A stretch of 64,000 nt of DNA from the NCBI RefSeq assembly GCF_002994745.2, contig NC_037092.1, positions 70,593,823 through 70,657,822 of the forward strand, given 5' to 3'. Of this stretch, positions 10,903 through 21,943 are shown one piece after another (within the stretch, counting starts at the first letter, position 1; each line of letters opens with the position of its first letter). A program made the translations under genes and the position numbers. The notes under the pieces were generated by a model, which did no database searches, was not told the DNA's origin, and saw only the letters and a list, made by a program, of their open reading frames with translations. This stretch comes from Rosa chinensis. Lineage: Eukaryota > Streptophyta > Magnoliopsida > Rosales > Rosaceae.

Positions 10903-11383
10903 TTTAACATCAACCACTAAGACAGTAGTCAATTTTTATTTTTTATTTTTTATTTATTTTTTTATATCGGTTAAATACCAATGTCTATTAGCATTATTTT
11001 AGTAGTGAAATGTGAAAATTTTACTGTATTTGCTGAGTATATATGGCAACACCTTCTTTTTTTCCTTGTAACCTTAGTCAACACAAAAGTAATGAACAAA
11101 ACTTACTTGAAATAACTCTAATCAACTTAAGGAGTGAGGTATAGCAATACCATAGTCAACAAACTTACTTGGAAGCTCGATCAGAAATCAACCAAAACAG
11201 CACTTTAATACTAGTTCAGTTGCTAGATGTGATCATACAGGTGTGAAAACCCAATACACCTTCAGCACCATGATGGTCCAGACTCCAGGCTCTAGTCAAT
11301 TACAAGCTACACCCTTCAATCATATACCCTACCAACTCAATTACTTACTGTCGTTGACGTCGTTTATCATCCTCATCCAAGGA
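10903..11383. other. no gene seen
   Basis: AT-rich sequence containing T-rich tracts near 10930-10965. The small ORFs show no recognisable domain. The last part is probably the 3' flank of the minus-strand CXIP4-like copy. Confidence 0.4.
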
Positions 11384-12071
11384 CTAGTCTCTCTTTCTCC
11401 GTTTCTCCTTTCTTCTTTTCTTCCTATCATTTTCAGAATCATCTGAATCATCATGTTTCCTCTTTTTGCTTCTCCTCTTCTTCGACCTTCCTCTCTTCTT
11501 CCTCTCCCCAGAATCTGTATCTGAACCATCAACATCCGAGTCCTTGTTCTTCTTTTTCAGCTTCTCCTTTCGAAAACTCTTGTTCCCATATCTTTGAGCA
11601 ATTAGCCTCTCCATATCACAATCATAGTCTGAATCTGAACTCTCAATGTCTTCATCCTCCTCCTCACTATCAGTCTTAACAACATCTTTTCCCTTCGCTT
11701 TACCCAGCTTCCCCTTCAACTTGCCCAACTCATAAGCAACATCAGCCTGGATAGCTTCAGGGTCCTCCTTCTCCTTGTCCTTAACACAGAAAATTCCTAC
11801 ATTGATAGGTGAGGTGCCCAACCTGGCCGCACCTCTTGCACACCCCACGAACCTCGTCACAATTCAGCCCAGTTATACGAGCGAGTTGGAGAAGCCCTTG
11901 ATAGCTAGCATATGCCTTCTCAGCATCTGGTTTTGAGTTTGACAAATTCGGCTGAGGTGCATAGGGATCATACCCAATTGTACTCTGCCATATCCCATGA
12001 GTTTGAAAGCCAACACTAGTGTGTACCCGATTGTTTAGGGGCGTGTGAACCCTTCCTGCGGTGGCCGGCAT
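11384..12071 (-). pseudogene. CXIP4: CAX-interacting protein 4-like, frameshifted
   Basis: The ATG at 12071 starts with the family's MPATAGRV N-terminus, followed by HGIWQS and YDPYAP motifs, an AYASYQGLL helix and a CCHC zinc knuckle (CKRCGQVGHLTYQC). At about 11785, directly after RNFLC, the frame is lost. The neighbouring frame continues with VKDKEKEDPEAI and a long Lys/Arg/Ser/Asp-rich tail to a stop at 11384-11386, as in CXIP4 proteins. In Arabidopsis the family interacts with the CAX1 vacuolar H+/Ca2+ antiporter; the tail looks like that of a nuclear RNA-binding protein. Just upstream, TTTCTTTTTAG/GG looks like a 5'-UTR splice acceptor, arguing against a processed copy. It is a young pseudogene, or a gene with a sequencing error here. 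Confidence 0.82.
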
Positions 12072-12659
12072 CTTGAAATTCCATGATCAAACCCTAAAAA
12101 GAAACAAACTATTTACAATTTTTAGAAATTACACAAACAAAAAAAAAGAAAATTACTTGAATTTAAAACCCAAGAGAACACAATTAGTCCTCAAAAGCAC
12201 TAATACATATCATAACCTGAAAATTTAAGCAGAAGAATCTAATTCCGATTCAATAGAGGACGTAACAATTACCACTGTACAATTGATTTTGTTCTTTCCT
12301 CGACCGGGAAAAAAAAGATATATCCCTACGATGGAATGTAAATTCTAGGGTTATCTTAGCCGAATCTTGATGGCAGAAGACCCTTCCAAAACGTTTAACT
12401 ATGGACTGATTGAAAGAGGGACACCCTTTATATGTTTTTAACTATGATTTGGCCGAAATTGAAAACCAATTGCTAAGCGGTCTTGCGAAGTGGACATCGT
12501 TCGCTGTTGGGCCTCTGTTGCGAGTTGTGACTAGCTCGAGAGGCCCTAACTATAGAAGGACCTATCTTTTAGAAAGAAATCGGACCACTATAAAAGGATG
12601 AAATGTTGATTGATGATATGTCTACATGATATATGGAGTGTGGAATTTGTTTTTAGTCA
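12072..12659. other. 5' flank of the CXIP4-like copy; no other gene seen
   Basis: This contains the presumed 5' UTR, UTR intron and promoter of the minus-strand CXIP4-like copy. The short plus-strand ORF at 12410 has no recognisable feature. The segment ends at the LTR element that starts at 12660, with AGTCA at 12655-12659 as its probable TSD. Confidence 0.5.
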
Positions 12660-13146
12660 TGTAGATACCTCTCACTATGCATGGAGGATTTACTACATCA
12701 CCAAGCATAAATAACACCCTCTTGGGGGGCCCACAAACCATGGTGGGGCCCAACCGAGACATGCATCCCGTAACCCTATGTTCAAGCTAATCTACGGTAT
12801 CCAGAAGTGGAAAATACGTCGCCGGGAAGCCACATTCCCGACCTTGCCAAGTCGCCCTTACAACATAGCTTTTCTATACTAGAATAGTGGTATTTGAGTC
12901 CCACATCGGAAACCATGTAAAGGATATGGCTTCCTTTACCTATAAAAGGAATGCCTCTTCCCACTTACTCATGATCCCATTACACACTTTGTAATCCCCT
13001 TGGGCCGCAAGGCCCAAACACACATAGTACAATATTCAAGTGGACGTAGTCTCCCGCTAAGGCATAGACGAACCACTATACTTCTCTTGTGTCTCTCTCT
13101 TTCTCTAAAGCTAACTAGAGACCCCCTCAGATTTCTAACGTTAACA
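12660..13146 (+). repeat. left LTR of the LARD-like element
   Basis: 487 bp, TGTAGATACC to GTTAACA. It matches 18281-18522 plus 21140-21396 closely, with shared blocks GGGGCCCAACCGAGACATGCAT, AGTCCCACATCGGAAACCATG and ACCTATAAAAGGAATGCC. The TATAAAAGG near 12942 is a good TATA box for transcription of the element. Confidence 0.9.
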
Positions 13147-13166
13147 TTGGCGCTAGAAGCACTCGC
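13147..13166 (+). other. primer-binding site
   Basis: TTGGCGCTAGAAGC directly follows the LTR end. The TGGCGC start is typical of primer sites in the plant Tat/Athila group of gypsy elements. The tRNA partner was not determined. Confidence 0.65.
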
Positions 13167-13449
13167 CCTTCCTTGGGTTGTATTCTCAATCAAGCCTATC
13201 AAACCGCTATCCATCCTTGGCCGTAACAAAAAAAATTTCAAACATAAATTTGTTCCCAGTGCTTGTAAAGTTGCAAGGTTTCAAGTCTAAACGAAGTCAA
13301 CGCAACACCCGCTCAAAACTTCAGCTCAGTCAACACCAATCAAGGTTGGTCAATGCTGCACCACTAAAAAAAAAAAAATTTAGCAACCTGGGTGTCCAAC
13401 CTTCCGCGGTCCGCCGAAGTCAAGTGGCACACTGGCCTCTCACGACAAC

Positions 13450-13860
13450 ATCATGCTAGGAGCTGCAATCCCAGTGGAGTACAATTCTAGTGGAGCTTCA
13501 ATCCCAGAAGAGCTCCAATCCTAGCGGAGCATCAGCTGCAATCCCAGCGGAGCTCCAAGCTTAGCGGAGTATGAGGATCCCAGCGGAGCTCCAAGCTTAG
13601 TGGAGTATGAGGATCCCAGAGGAGTTGCAATCCCAGCGGAGCTCCAAGCTTAGTTGAGTATGAGGGTCCCAGCGGAGCTCCAATCTCGGCTAAGTATTAG
13701 GATCCCAGCGGAGCTCCAATCTCGGCTAAGTATGAGGATCCCAGCGGAGTGGCAATCCCACTGAAGCTCCAAACTTAGCGGAGTATGAGGATCCCAGCAG
13801 AGCTTCAATCCCAACAGAGCTCCAATCTCAGCGGAGTATAAGGATCCTAGCGGAGCGGCC
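13450..13860. repeat. tandem repeats built on CCCAGCGGAGCTCCAA
   Basis: Units of about 35-50 bp alternate CCCAGCGGAGCTCCAATC and TAGCGGAGTATGAGGATC. The first and last copies are degenerate. The repetitive minus-strand ORF across it is a by-product. Confidence 0.85.
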
Positions 13861-16295
13861 ATCCTCCACCAAGCTCTGGACACCTAAAAATTACTATAGA
13901 CACCCATTCCATCTTCAATCATCACCTCCGCTCTGCTGAGCTTCTGAGCTTTCTCCTCCACTGAGTTTTCTCTTCCGCCGCTAGACAACAATGCCTCCGC
14001 CGAGCTCACAGTCATGGCTGCCTCCACCGCACTCTGAGCCTCCACTTCTAGCAAACAACATCGCCGTCTCCGCGGACTGTGCACCGCCGAACTATCATCG
14101 AGCAAATTGCAGTCAGGTCCAGGTCTCCACCGACTCTCCCCTGCGCACCAAGTCCACAACTAGCTACAACACCACTAGCACCATTAGGAGACACTGCCGG
14201 CAAAACCTCCGCCAGCCTTAAATCGCTGGCCAAAACTGCTCCAGCTGACTAAAGCATCGCTAGCCTCCACCGCTGAGTGAAACATCGTCGAGCACCTCTG
14301 CTCCATGCAGTTACTCCGAGTTTCCACCGCCAACTATGGCCAACTCACCGCCGAGCTCCTCCGCTGGCCAAAGATCCGCTGAACTTCACCGCTTCGCTAG
14401 AAACCAACACTAGCAGACCAGCTCTCCGCTGGAAACCTCCGCCCAACAAGACACCTCCAGGCCTTGCACTCTGCCAAGTCCGGCAGCATCTTCCGCCACA
14501 CTGTACACCGCTAAGCAACCGCTAGCCAAAAATCTCTAGCTCATCCGCCCCTCATCATCTATGCCCGCTGCAAATCATTAAACCCAGCATACGCTTATAT
14601 GCTCTGGACACCCATGTTAGGCCGTGTTTCTCTCTGGGCACCCACAGTTCTTGTTCGAGCAAGCAGCTCACGCTCCTCTCTGTGAAAGCTATACTTGAAC
14701 CAGATAAGACTGCTACTATATATCTCCGAGCTATATATACTTTGATGTCTACTTATGCCATTTACACATGCTTACGAGTCCATGATAGCATGTTTACATA
14801 TATGCACATATGTGTTTTCCTATCTGGTCAACTGGAGCATAAATATGCATCAACTAAGTAATATGATATTTTCAAAATGGCTCTGTCTTGGCATCATGCA
14901 TGATGATCAGTTCATTCCCAAATGAATGTGTCATTAAAAACAGGTCTCAATGCCATGCATATTTCCAGCGCATTCTGTTCGATTTGCTAGCCTACCTAAT
15001 TATTTGATACCACGTATCAGTACCATAGTACACTTGCCAGGTGCACAATCCATCCCAGTACCGCTTAACACATAAGCTCTTATAGCTTAAAGGCTGCATG
15101 CATATGATTCATAATGATGTCAAAGATGACAAGACCGTAGGCCATATACAAATACATGCTTATTTAATTTGCATGGAACACGTAACTTAAAGCATCACTG
15201 GCTTATCTTTGTATGTTTGGTTACAATGCTTGACTACTAAAGCATGTTCTATCACATTACACACATGGCCCCACTAAGCTATCAACATATGCTATGTATA
15301 AAAATTGATATGGCACTTACTTTGCGCTCAGTTCCTATATATTTATCATACAGGCACGAGCACTACAATTTGGGCATCAACTAACTACCCATGAGTGTCA
15401 CTAGGCTTGAGCGTACACATTTAATTGATGCTTCGCTTTTAATGGCCTTACTCAAGTGCTCCACCATTCTTCTCCGATCAATACACCTAACAAGCATTTA
15501 ATACTTCAAGAATGATTACTATGCACACATTTAGTCAGTCTAATATGTCAAAATTGCTAATCATTTACCTTATGTTAAGGAGATACAACCGCCAAGTACC
15601 GCTTCAATTAACGAGCCTCCTACTACGGTGCTTCGCCGGAGCAATGGAGCGTCATGCTTGGACAACTCCAACATTATTTGGATACTTACATCAATTCCAA
15701 CTCCAAACTAACTCCAAATTGGTATAAGATAAGTAACACTATCTTATCTTTTACGCTCTGGCAATTAAAGCCAATACATGCTTTCACTACTTTAAGCATG
15801 CTTATAATATATCACACTTGATATGTATTTACATGCTTCCATGATAAACTAATCATGCTTATAACACATGTTATATGTTTTAGTAGCACACCTACTATGC
15901 ACACATCCTAGTGTGATACTTCAAATGTCTTCATGACCCTTAAGCATGCTTGCACTATGCTACTTGTACATGCCGTACACATATGCCATGCTTATTTGAT
16001 GTTCATACATTTGTACACTATATGCAAATATGTTGTCTAGCCTCTTGGCCACCATATTTTGTCAAACCCTCCCCACGGGAAAGAGACCTAAACGGGTCTA
16101 AAGACTCCACAAGTCCGTGGTCCACGACCAACCGCCAAGCGGTAAGGCAACGCCTCATAATGACGATGACGCTACGCGGCATTATAGTCAATCTTTTCTC
16201 CTCTGGGAAAGAGTAAAGGGACCAGTTAACACAGCCCACGGTAGCCATTGATCCGACCGTTAACCCTCGACGTTTGGGTATTAAAGAATAGGTTC
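13861..16295. other. internal non-coding region of the LARD-like element
   Basis: No retroviral domain in any frame. 13890-14530 is C-rich with CCGCC/CTCCGC motifs, giving several open but featureless frames. 14560-16295 is AT-richer and studded with GCATGC/CATGCTT and ACATATG motifs. Nothing else was recognised. Confidence 0.6.
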
Positions 16296-16299
16296 GCTA

Positions 16300-17690
16300 C
16301 CTAATGCCCACGGCCACCGCGGCACCCCCGAGCTTCCCGCTCATGCCTTCACGGCACCTCGAGCTTCCCGCTCATGCCTTCACGGCACCTCGAGCTCCCG
16401 CTCACGCCTTCGGGGCAACCTCGAGCTTCTCGCTCACGCCTTCGCTACATCCACGAGCTTCGCGCTCATGCCTTCATGATGCCCTAAGTTTCCGCTCACG
16501 CCTTCGCGGCAACCCTGAGCTTCGCGCTCATGCCTCCACAGCACCCCCGAGCTCGTGCTCACGCCTTCACCACACCCCGAGCTCCCGCTCACGCCTTAGC
16601 GGCAACCCTGAGCTTCTCACTCACGCCTTCGCGGCATCCACGAGCTTCCCCCTCACGGGCTTCGCGCTCACTCCTTCACGGCACCCCGGGTTTAAGATCA
16701 CGCCTTCGCGGCAACCCCGAGCTTCGCGTTCATGCCTCCATAGCACCCCCGAGCTTCTCGCTCACGAGCTTCACGCTCACACCTTCACGGCACCCCGAGC
16801 TCCCGCTCACACCTTCGAGGCAACCCCGAGCTTCTCGCTCACACCTTGGCGTATCCACGAGCTTCCCGCTTACGAGCTTCGCGCTCACTCCTTCACGGCA
16901 CCCCAAGTTTCCACTCACGCCTTCGCGGCAATCCCGAGCTTCGCGCTCATGCCTCCACGGCATCCACTAGCTTCTCCCTCACGAGCTTCGCGCTCACCCC
17001 TTCACGGTACCCGGAGCTTCCGCTCACGCCTTTGCGGCACCCCCAAGCTTTACACTCATGCCTTCACGGCATCCATGAGCTTCCCGCTCAAGAGCTTTCG
17101 TGCTCACGCCTTCACGGCACCTCGAGCTTCCGCTCACTACTTCCCGGCACCCCCGAGCTTTACGCTCATGCCTTCCTGGCACCCCCGAGTTTCCCGTTCA
17201 CGAGCTCTCCGCTCATGCTTCCCCGGCAACCCCGAGCTTCCCACTCATGCCTTCACGGCATCCATGAGCTTCACGCTCACAAGGTTCCCACTCATGCCTT
17301 CAAGGCACCCCGAGCTTCAGCTCACGCCTTCGCGGCACCCCCGACCTTTACGCTCATGACTTCCAGGCACCCCCGAGCTCTCCGCTCATGCCTCCTCGGC
17401 AACCCCGAGCTTCCCGCTCACACCTTCACGACACCCCTGAGCTTCCCGCTCATGCCTTCCCGGTAACCCCGAGCTTCCCGCTCTTGCCTTCCCAGCAACC
17501 CGAGCTTCCGGCTCACGCCTTCGCAGCACCCCCAAGCTTCCGCTCACACCGGAGCTTTACGCTTATGCCTTCCCGGCAACCCTCGAGCTTTCTGCTCACG
17601 CCTTCCCGGCAACCCTCGAGCTTCCGCTCACACCCTCCCTGCACCCCCGAGCTTCCATGCTCTTGCCTCCCAGCATTCCCAAGTGTTATA
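16300..17690. repeat. about 31-bp tandem repeat tract
   Basis: Roughly 40 units of GAGCTTCCCGCTCATGCC plus TTCACGGCACC, with many variants. Because the unit is about 31 bp, each successive copy is read in a different frame, and the sequence has almost no stop codons. Long repetitive ORFs (up to 351 codons from 16304) therefore appear in all plus frames, with shorter ones on the minus strand. They have the same composition in each frame and no domain, so I do not call them genes. Confidence 0.9.
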
Positions 17691-18264
17691 CTCACATCCC
17701 CTCGACATAATACACATTAATGGAACATTGAATTCTTCTACCATTTATCCTTTGCAACAAATTGAATTCTTTTCACGTTCCATTAATACAAGCGAAAACC
17801 AAACAAACACAAGCGTTCACGTATTCATTGTTCACGAATTACAAACGCTTGCCTTCATGGCACTCATGCAACTTAAACCGAGTGTAACCTCGTCAACTCG
17901 ACCTCGTTCATTTTTCTTGCGCGCATCACGCATTTATCATATGCAATTCATATGTTCACACAACCACGTAACCTTGAGTTTATACGTCATAATCGATCAT
18001 ACTCGGCGTCATTCGCATGTATACATCAACATGTATCATGCACCTTATACATTTGTATATGCCAACGCATATCAATGCAACTCACATTTGTTGCCCAATG
18101 CAACAAGCATTCTCCATATGCGTGTTTTTGTCTTTGTTATGCAGGTTAACGAGTCCCTTCTTGCTTACGGAGTTCGGGGACTTGTAGGGGCTCCGTGCCG
18201 CCCGGTTACTTATGCTTGATGACTTCATGATTATAACTCCCCAACCAAGAAGCTCCTCTTACTT
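17691..18264. other. 3' internal region of the LARD-like element
   Basis: AT-richer leader to the right LTR. Open frames at 17683-18219 show no recognisable domain. Confidence 0.5.
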
Positions 18265-18280
18265 GGGGACTTCGGGGACT
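18265..18280 (+). other. polypurine-like tract
   Basis: GGGGACTTCGGGGACT sits directly before the right LTR start TGTAGATACC at 18281. It is G-rich but not purely purine. Confidence 0.5.
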
Positions 18281-18522
18281 TGTAGATACCTCTCACTATG
18301 CATGGAGGATTTGCTATATCACCAAGCATAAGTAACACCCTCTTAGAGGGGGGCCCACAAGCCATGGTGGGGCCCAACCGAGACATGCATCTCGTAGCCC
18401 TATGTTCAAGCTATGCTACGGTATCCAGAAGTGGAAAATACGTCGCCAGGAAGCCACATTCCCGGCCTTGCCAAGTCACCCTCACAACATAGCTTTTCTA
18501 TACTAGAATAGTGGTATTTGAG
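18281..18522 (+). repeat. right LTR of the LARD-like element, first part
   Basis: Matches the first half of the left LTR and breaks off after GTATTTGAG, where the nested solo LTR is inserted. It resumes at 21140. Confidence 0.9.
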
Positions 18523-21134
18523 TGTTACGTCCCGTACCTCAATTTACCTGTTTACTAGTCATTTGGACAGTAAACGACAATTACTTTCACTTTTTACTTT
18601 GTTTCGATACTTTTAGTAGCCCTAAAAGTTGACTTTTTGTTCAGGTCAAAATTTGAGAAAATGTTCTTCATGAAAGTTGTAGAGGACGTTAAACCGAGCA
18701 CGTGCATATGTGGTACGTAAAAATACTAAAGTTACTGTTCACAGTAACTTTCTATATATATAGAAAGTTACCAGGGTAAGTTTCCATTTCGGGAAACCTA
18801 CCCCCCGAGATTTCTCTCTGCTTCCCTCTTCCCCCGCGTTGCTCACCATTCTTCTTTTTCCGATTTCTTCGCCGTCCCGGCGTCTGATTGACGTGATTCC
18901 AGTTGTCCTTGAACCGTCTCTTCCTCCTCTACACGGTGGTACCAGTGGGTATCGGACTATCGGCGATTTGGCTGGAAAACCCCGAATTTATGCAATCATT
19001 GTTACTGTAGCAATTTGCTTCTCCGGAGAAATTCTCCAGTTTTCGGCTATCTCCGGCGGTGAAATTGGTTCTGTTAGGAGCGCCTCGAGTCACTGATCAT
19101 CTTCCCTCAAGACTTCTAGCAAAAATTTCCACGTTTGGAAGGTGAATTTGAAGGAATTACAAATTGGTGGGTTTGGAGATTTCCGGGTTTGTGTTCATCG
19201 GCAAAATTGGAGCACTTCAAGGTATTTTCTCACTTGGTCACAGTTATGAAAAATGCTTAGAATGTTGAGATGACTATATGGTTGAATATGTGTCACGTGT
19301 GAACAGTGCGGTGAGTGAACAGTGGTAGCGTTTAAACAGTAATTTAAATTCTATTTGTTTTAGCTAGTTAAATCCTATAATTTTTGTAGAGGTTGAATAT
19401 GTGAATTTGGTTGGAATTGGAGAAGTTTTTAATTGATTATGAATTTCTGAAAATTTAGGATTTCGAATATCGATTTACGAGAATCCGACCGTCGGATATC
19501 TCTCGGTTCTGACTTGGAATCTTTAAGATAACGAATTGGTATTAGTGATAGAATGTGGGTTGAATCCGAGAAGAATTGGAGAGATGATTTATGAGGATTC
19601 GATTTTGAGAATCATATTTAATTAGAATAGTTATTCACGGAATATATTTGTGTACAGGGCGACGTACCGAGCTATTGCTCGACGAAAGAACTCATACGCG
19701 TGAATGCCTAAATAGTACTGTGAGTGGACTTTTGTTTTTAAATAAATGATGCATGCATTTATTTATTAAAGTATGCTCTATTTAATTATCTTATTACATT
19801 TCGAGCATATGATTTAATTTCAGAGATTGATTTCGCTTTACCTCATATAAATGCTTTCGATAGTGATTTGTTTCCGAAGTTGGTTATGATTTATAATCCT
19901 ATTTGACGAATTATTTACTTCCGATGTGATTTCTGGAATTATACTATTTATATTATATTTATATTCGTCGATTTGAGACTTTTAAGAGATTTTCGAAATG
20001 AGATTTCGATGGAGTTAGTCTTCATATTTATTTATCGACTTTCGGTTTTGGGATTGGGAATGCCTTGATGATGATCTTGGAATTGGTTTTGTTTCGATTT
20101 GTGGAGATCATGTTTTATTATTATTTATCTCCTATTTATTTTTTTGAACTTGAGATTATCTTGGTGTGTGGGACACGTCGTTGGAAATTCATTTGCGAGA
20201 GTTGGGGAAGTTTTATGGATTTATGTGGTTTTCGGATTTTCTTTTGCCATACTTTGGGTGACTATCATCATTGCTAGCATTGATATGTCCGCCTTTGTGG
20301 CGAGGTGATGGGATCACCGAAGCCCGTTCACCTTTGTGGAGCTGCTTACTGTCTTTGTGACAGTGATGCTGAAGCCCAGTAGGCCAGTATCCTTATCGCT
20401 ACACTTAGTGGCGTGTGGGTATATAACGGGAGTATATGGGAGTACTTTAGCCTGGGAGGCTATCACCCGAGCCTGGGAGGCTCATTCGTATGACTATCTT
20501 CTTCCCCTACTTTTATATTATTTCTGGGCTAGCGGGGTCTAGTCCGATGATACGATACTCAGCGGGTTTGATTACAGTTTCCTGGTTTTAAGAAATAAAA
20601 TTTTACAAAAGTTGCATGCATCGAGGTTTTATAAATTTAAATAAGTGGGAAAGTATTTAAGTTTGCCTCATTAAATCATCTTAATTATTTATTTTTATCC
20701 ACTCACACTAATTTGTTTTTCAATACTTTTCCCCTGGGCCCTTCGGTTTCAAATGCCCAGTTTGCAGGCGAAATTAGTTAAGGTCGGGCATACATGGAAT
20801 TGAGGCATAGTCAACAGTATGACTTCCGTGTTTTCCTTTGAAGTAGGTTTTCCTTGTTTACCCTTTTTATTAGATTTGCTCTGACTACCTATGGGATAAA
20901 TGTTATTCAAGTTACCTTTTGTGTTTTGTGAATTGGACGATGTTGTGATTTGGGGAGCAGGGTGGCTCCAGGAGAATAAGGATGTGTGATTTAGAAGTGT
21001 AAATTTCCTTTCTACAGGTTTTGGGTAGTCCATTTTAGGGGAAGTGCTGCCAAATTTTTGGAAGAATTTCTTCTAAGGTAGGCCCCGCAGGGCCACTTCA
21101 GATTTCAGGGTGAAATCCGGGGCGGGTCCTGTCA
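18523..21134 (+). mobile_element. gypsy solo LTR, about 2.6 kb
   Basis: Starts TGTTACGTCCCGTACC and ends GGGTCCTGTCA, flanked by the perfect 5-bp TSD TTGAG (18518-18522 and 21135-21139). Without it the host LTR reads through uninterrupted. Start, end and inner landmarks resemble the 3' LTR at 5557-7068, so it belongs to a related chromodomain gypsy family. It carries no internal region. A hairpin array lies at 20290-20483. Confidence 0.93.
20290..20483 (+). repeat. second hairpin array with constant pentaloops
   Basis: Short perfect stems enclose one of two 5-base loops. Loop TTTGT: CGCC/GGCG (20290-20302) and ACTGTC/GACAGT (20348-20364). Loop TGGGA: GGTGA/TCACC (20304-20318), TAGCC/GGCTA (20448-20462) and GAGCC/GGCTC (20469-20483). 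Degenerate units lie between. The position relative to the LTR 3' end resembles that of the array at 6191-6473. Confidence 0.75.
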
Positions 21135-21139
21135 TTGAG

Positions 21140-21396
21140 TCCCACATCGGAAACCATGTAAAGGAGATGGCTTCCTTCACTTATAAAAGGAATGCCTCTT
21201 CTCATTACTCATGATCCTATTACATACTTTGTAATCCCCTTGGGCCGCAAGACCCAAACACACATAGTACAATATTCAAGTGGACGTAGTCTCTCGCTAA
21301 GACGGAGACGAACCACTATACTTCTCTTGTGTCTCTCTCTTACTCTCTCTTTCTCTAAAACTAACTAGAGACCTCCTCGGATCTCTAACGTTAACA
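21140..21396 (+). repeat. right LTR of the LARD-like element, second part
   Basis: Resumes with CCCACATCGG after the TSD copy and ends CTAACGTTAACA. Its TATAAAAGG box (about 21182) is kept, so this LTR could fire transcription towards the TNL gene. That is inference only. Confidence 0.9.
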
Positions 21397-21943
21397 AATC
21401 ACCTAAATAGAGCAAGATTTTTGATCAGATCACGTATTACATACATGCAAGTTGTTCATGAAATTCATTTTCTGATAAGGAAAAAAAGTTATTGGATGAT
21501 ACAGTACCTTGCGTCCTAGCTTCATTTTGTTTTTTCATTACATACGAATTGCAGTCTCACTAGTCTGGGAGTCACTAACTCTCTTAAACAAGTGGCTTCA
21601 TGCCATGCCTTCAGCCTAACCTATCTAGGTTGGAAATTAGGGCACAATCAAGTAAAATCACAAAGCAAATCAGGAACTCTCGGCAAGAAAATAAAGTTGT
21701 ACGCCAAGGCCCACAACTTTAGGAAGGTGAGAAGAAAAAGAAGGAAAAGTAAAGAAAACGCGTCTAATTATATCACTACGCGGTTCTCTCTCCCCTCCAT
21801 GATTAACTTTTCTACACTCTGCCCATTTCACTCTTCATTTTTCAGAGTGGTCTCCTCTGCAACTGGCTTTCATTTCCTCTTCCAGTTTTCACAGTTCACA
21901 GTGGTTTTCCCTTGACCTTAATTTTCGATCTTGGTGGTTTCCA
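21397..21943 (+). promoter_or_regulatory. upstream region of the TNL gene
   Basis: A stretch of 547 bp between the LTR element and the TNL ATG. I see no single convincing TATA box. CT-rich sequence near 21785-21900 could be 5' UTR. The element has brought its LTR close to, and possibly into, the native promoter. Confidence 0.4.

Larger units (their letters stand above)
12660..21396 (+). mobile_element. non-coding LTR element (LARD-like), with nested solo LTR
   Basis: Two LTRs starting TGTAGATACC and ending CTAACGTTAACA bound an internal region of about 5.1 kb (13147-18280). It has a primer site after the left LTR and a purine-rich tract before the right LTR. Flanks AGTCA and AATCA (21397-21401) fit a 5-bp TSD with one mismatch. 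The internal region holds tandem repeats but no gag or pol domains, as in large retrotransposon derivatives that depend on enzymes made elsewhere. The right LTR is split by a solo LTR at 18523-21134. The element ends 547 bp upstream of the TNL start codon. Confidence 0.88.

Noticed and set aside
13650..14525. Several overlapping ORFs in the C-rich internal region of the LARD-like element
   Set aside because: Low stop density from base composition and tandem repeats, with no domain on either strand.
16304..17359. 351-codon plus-strand ORF
   Set aside because: It is a product of a stop-poor 31-bp tandem repeat. Equivalent ORFs occur in other frames and there is no domain.
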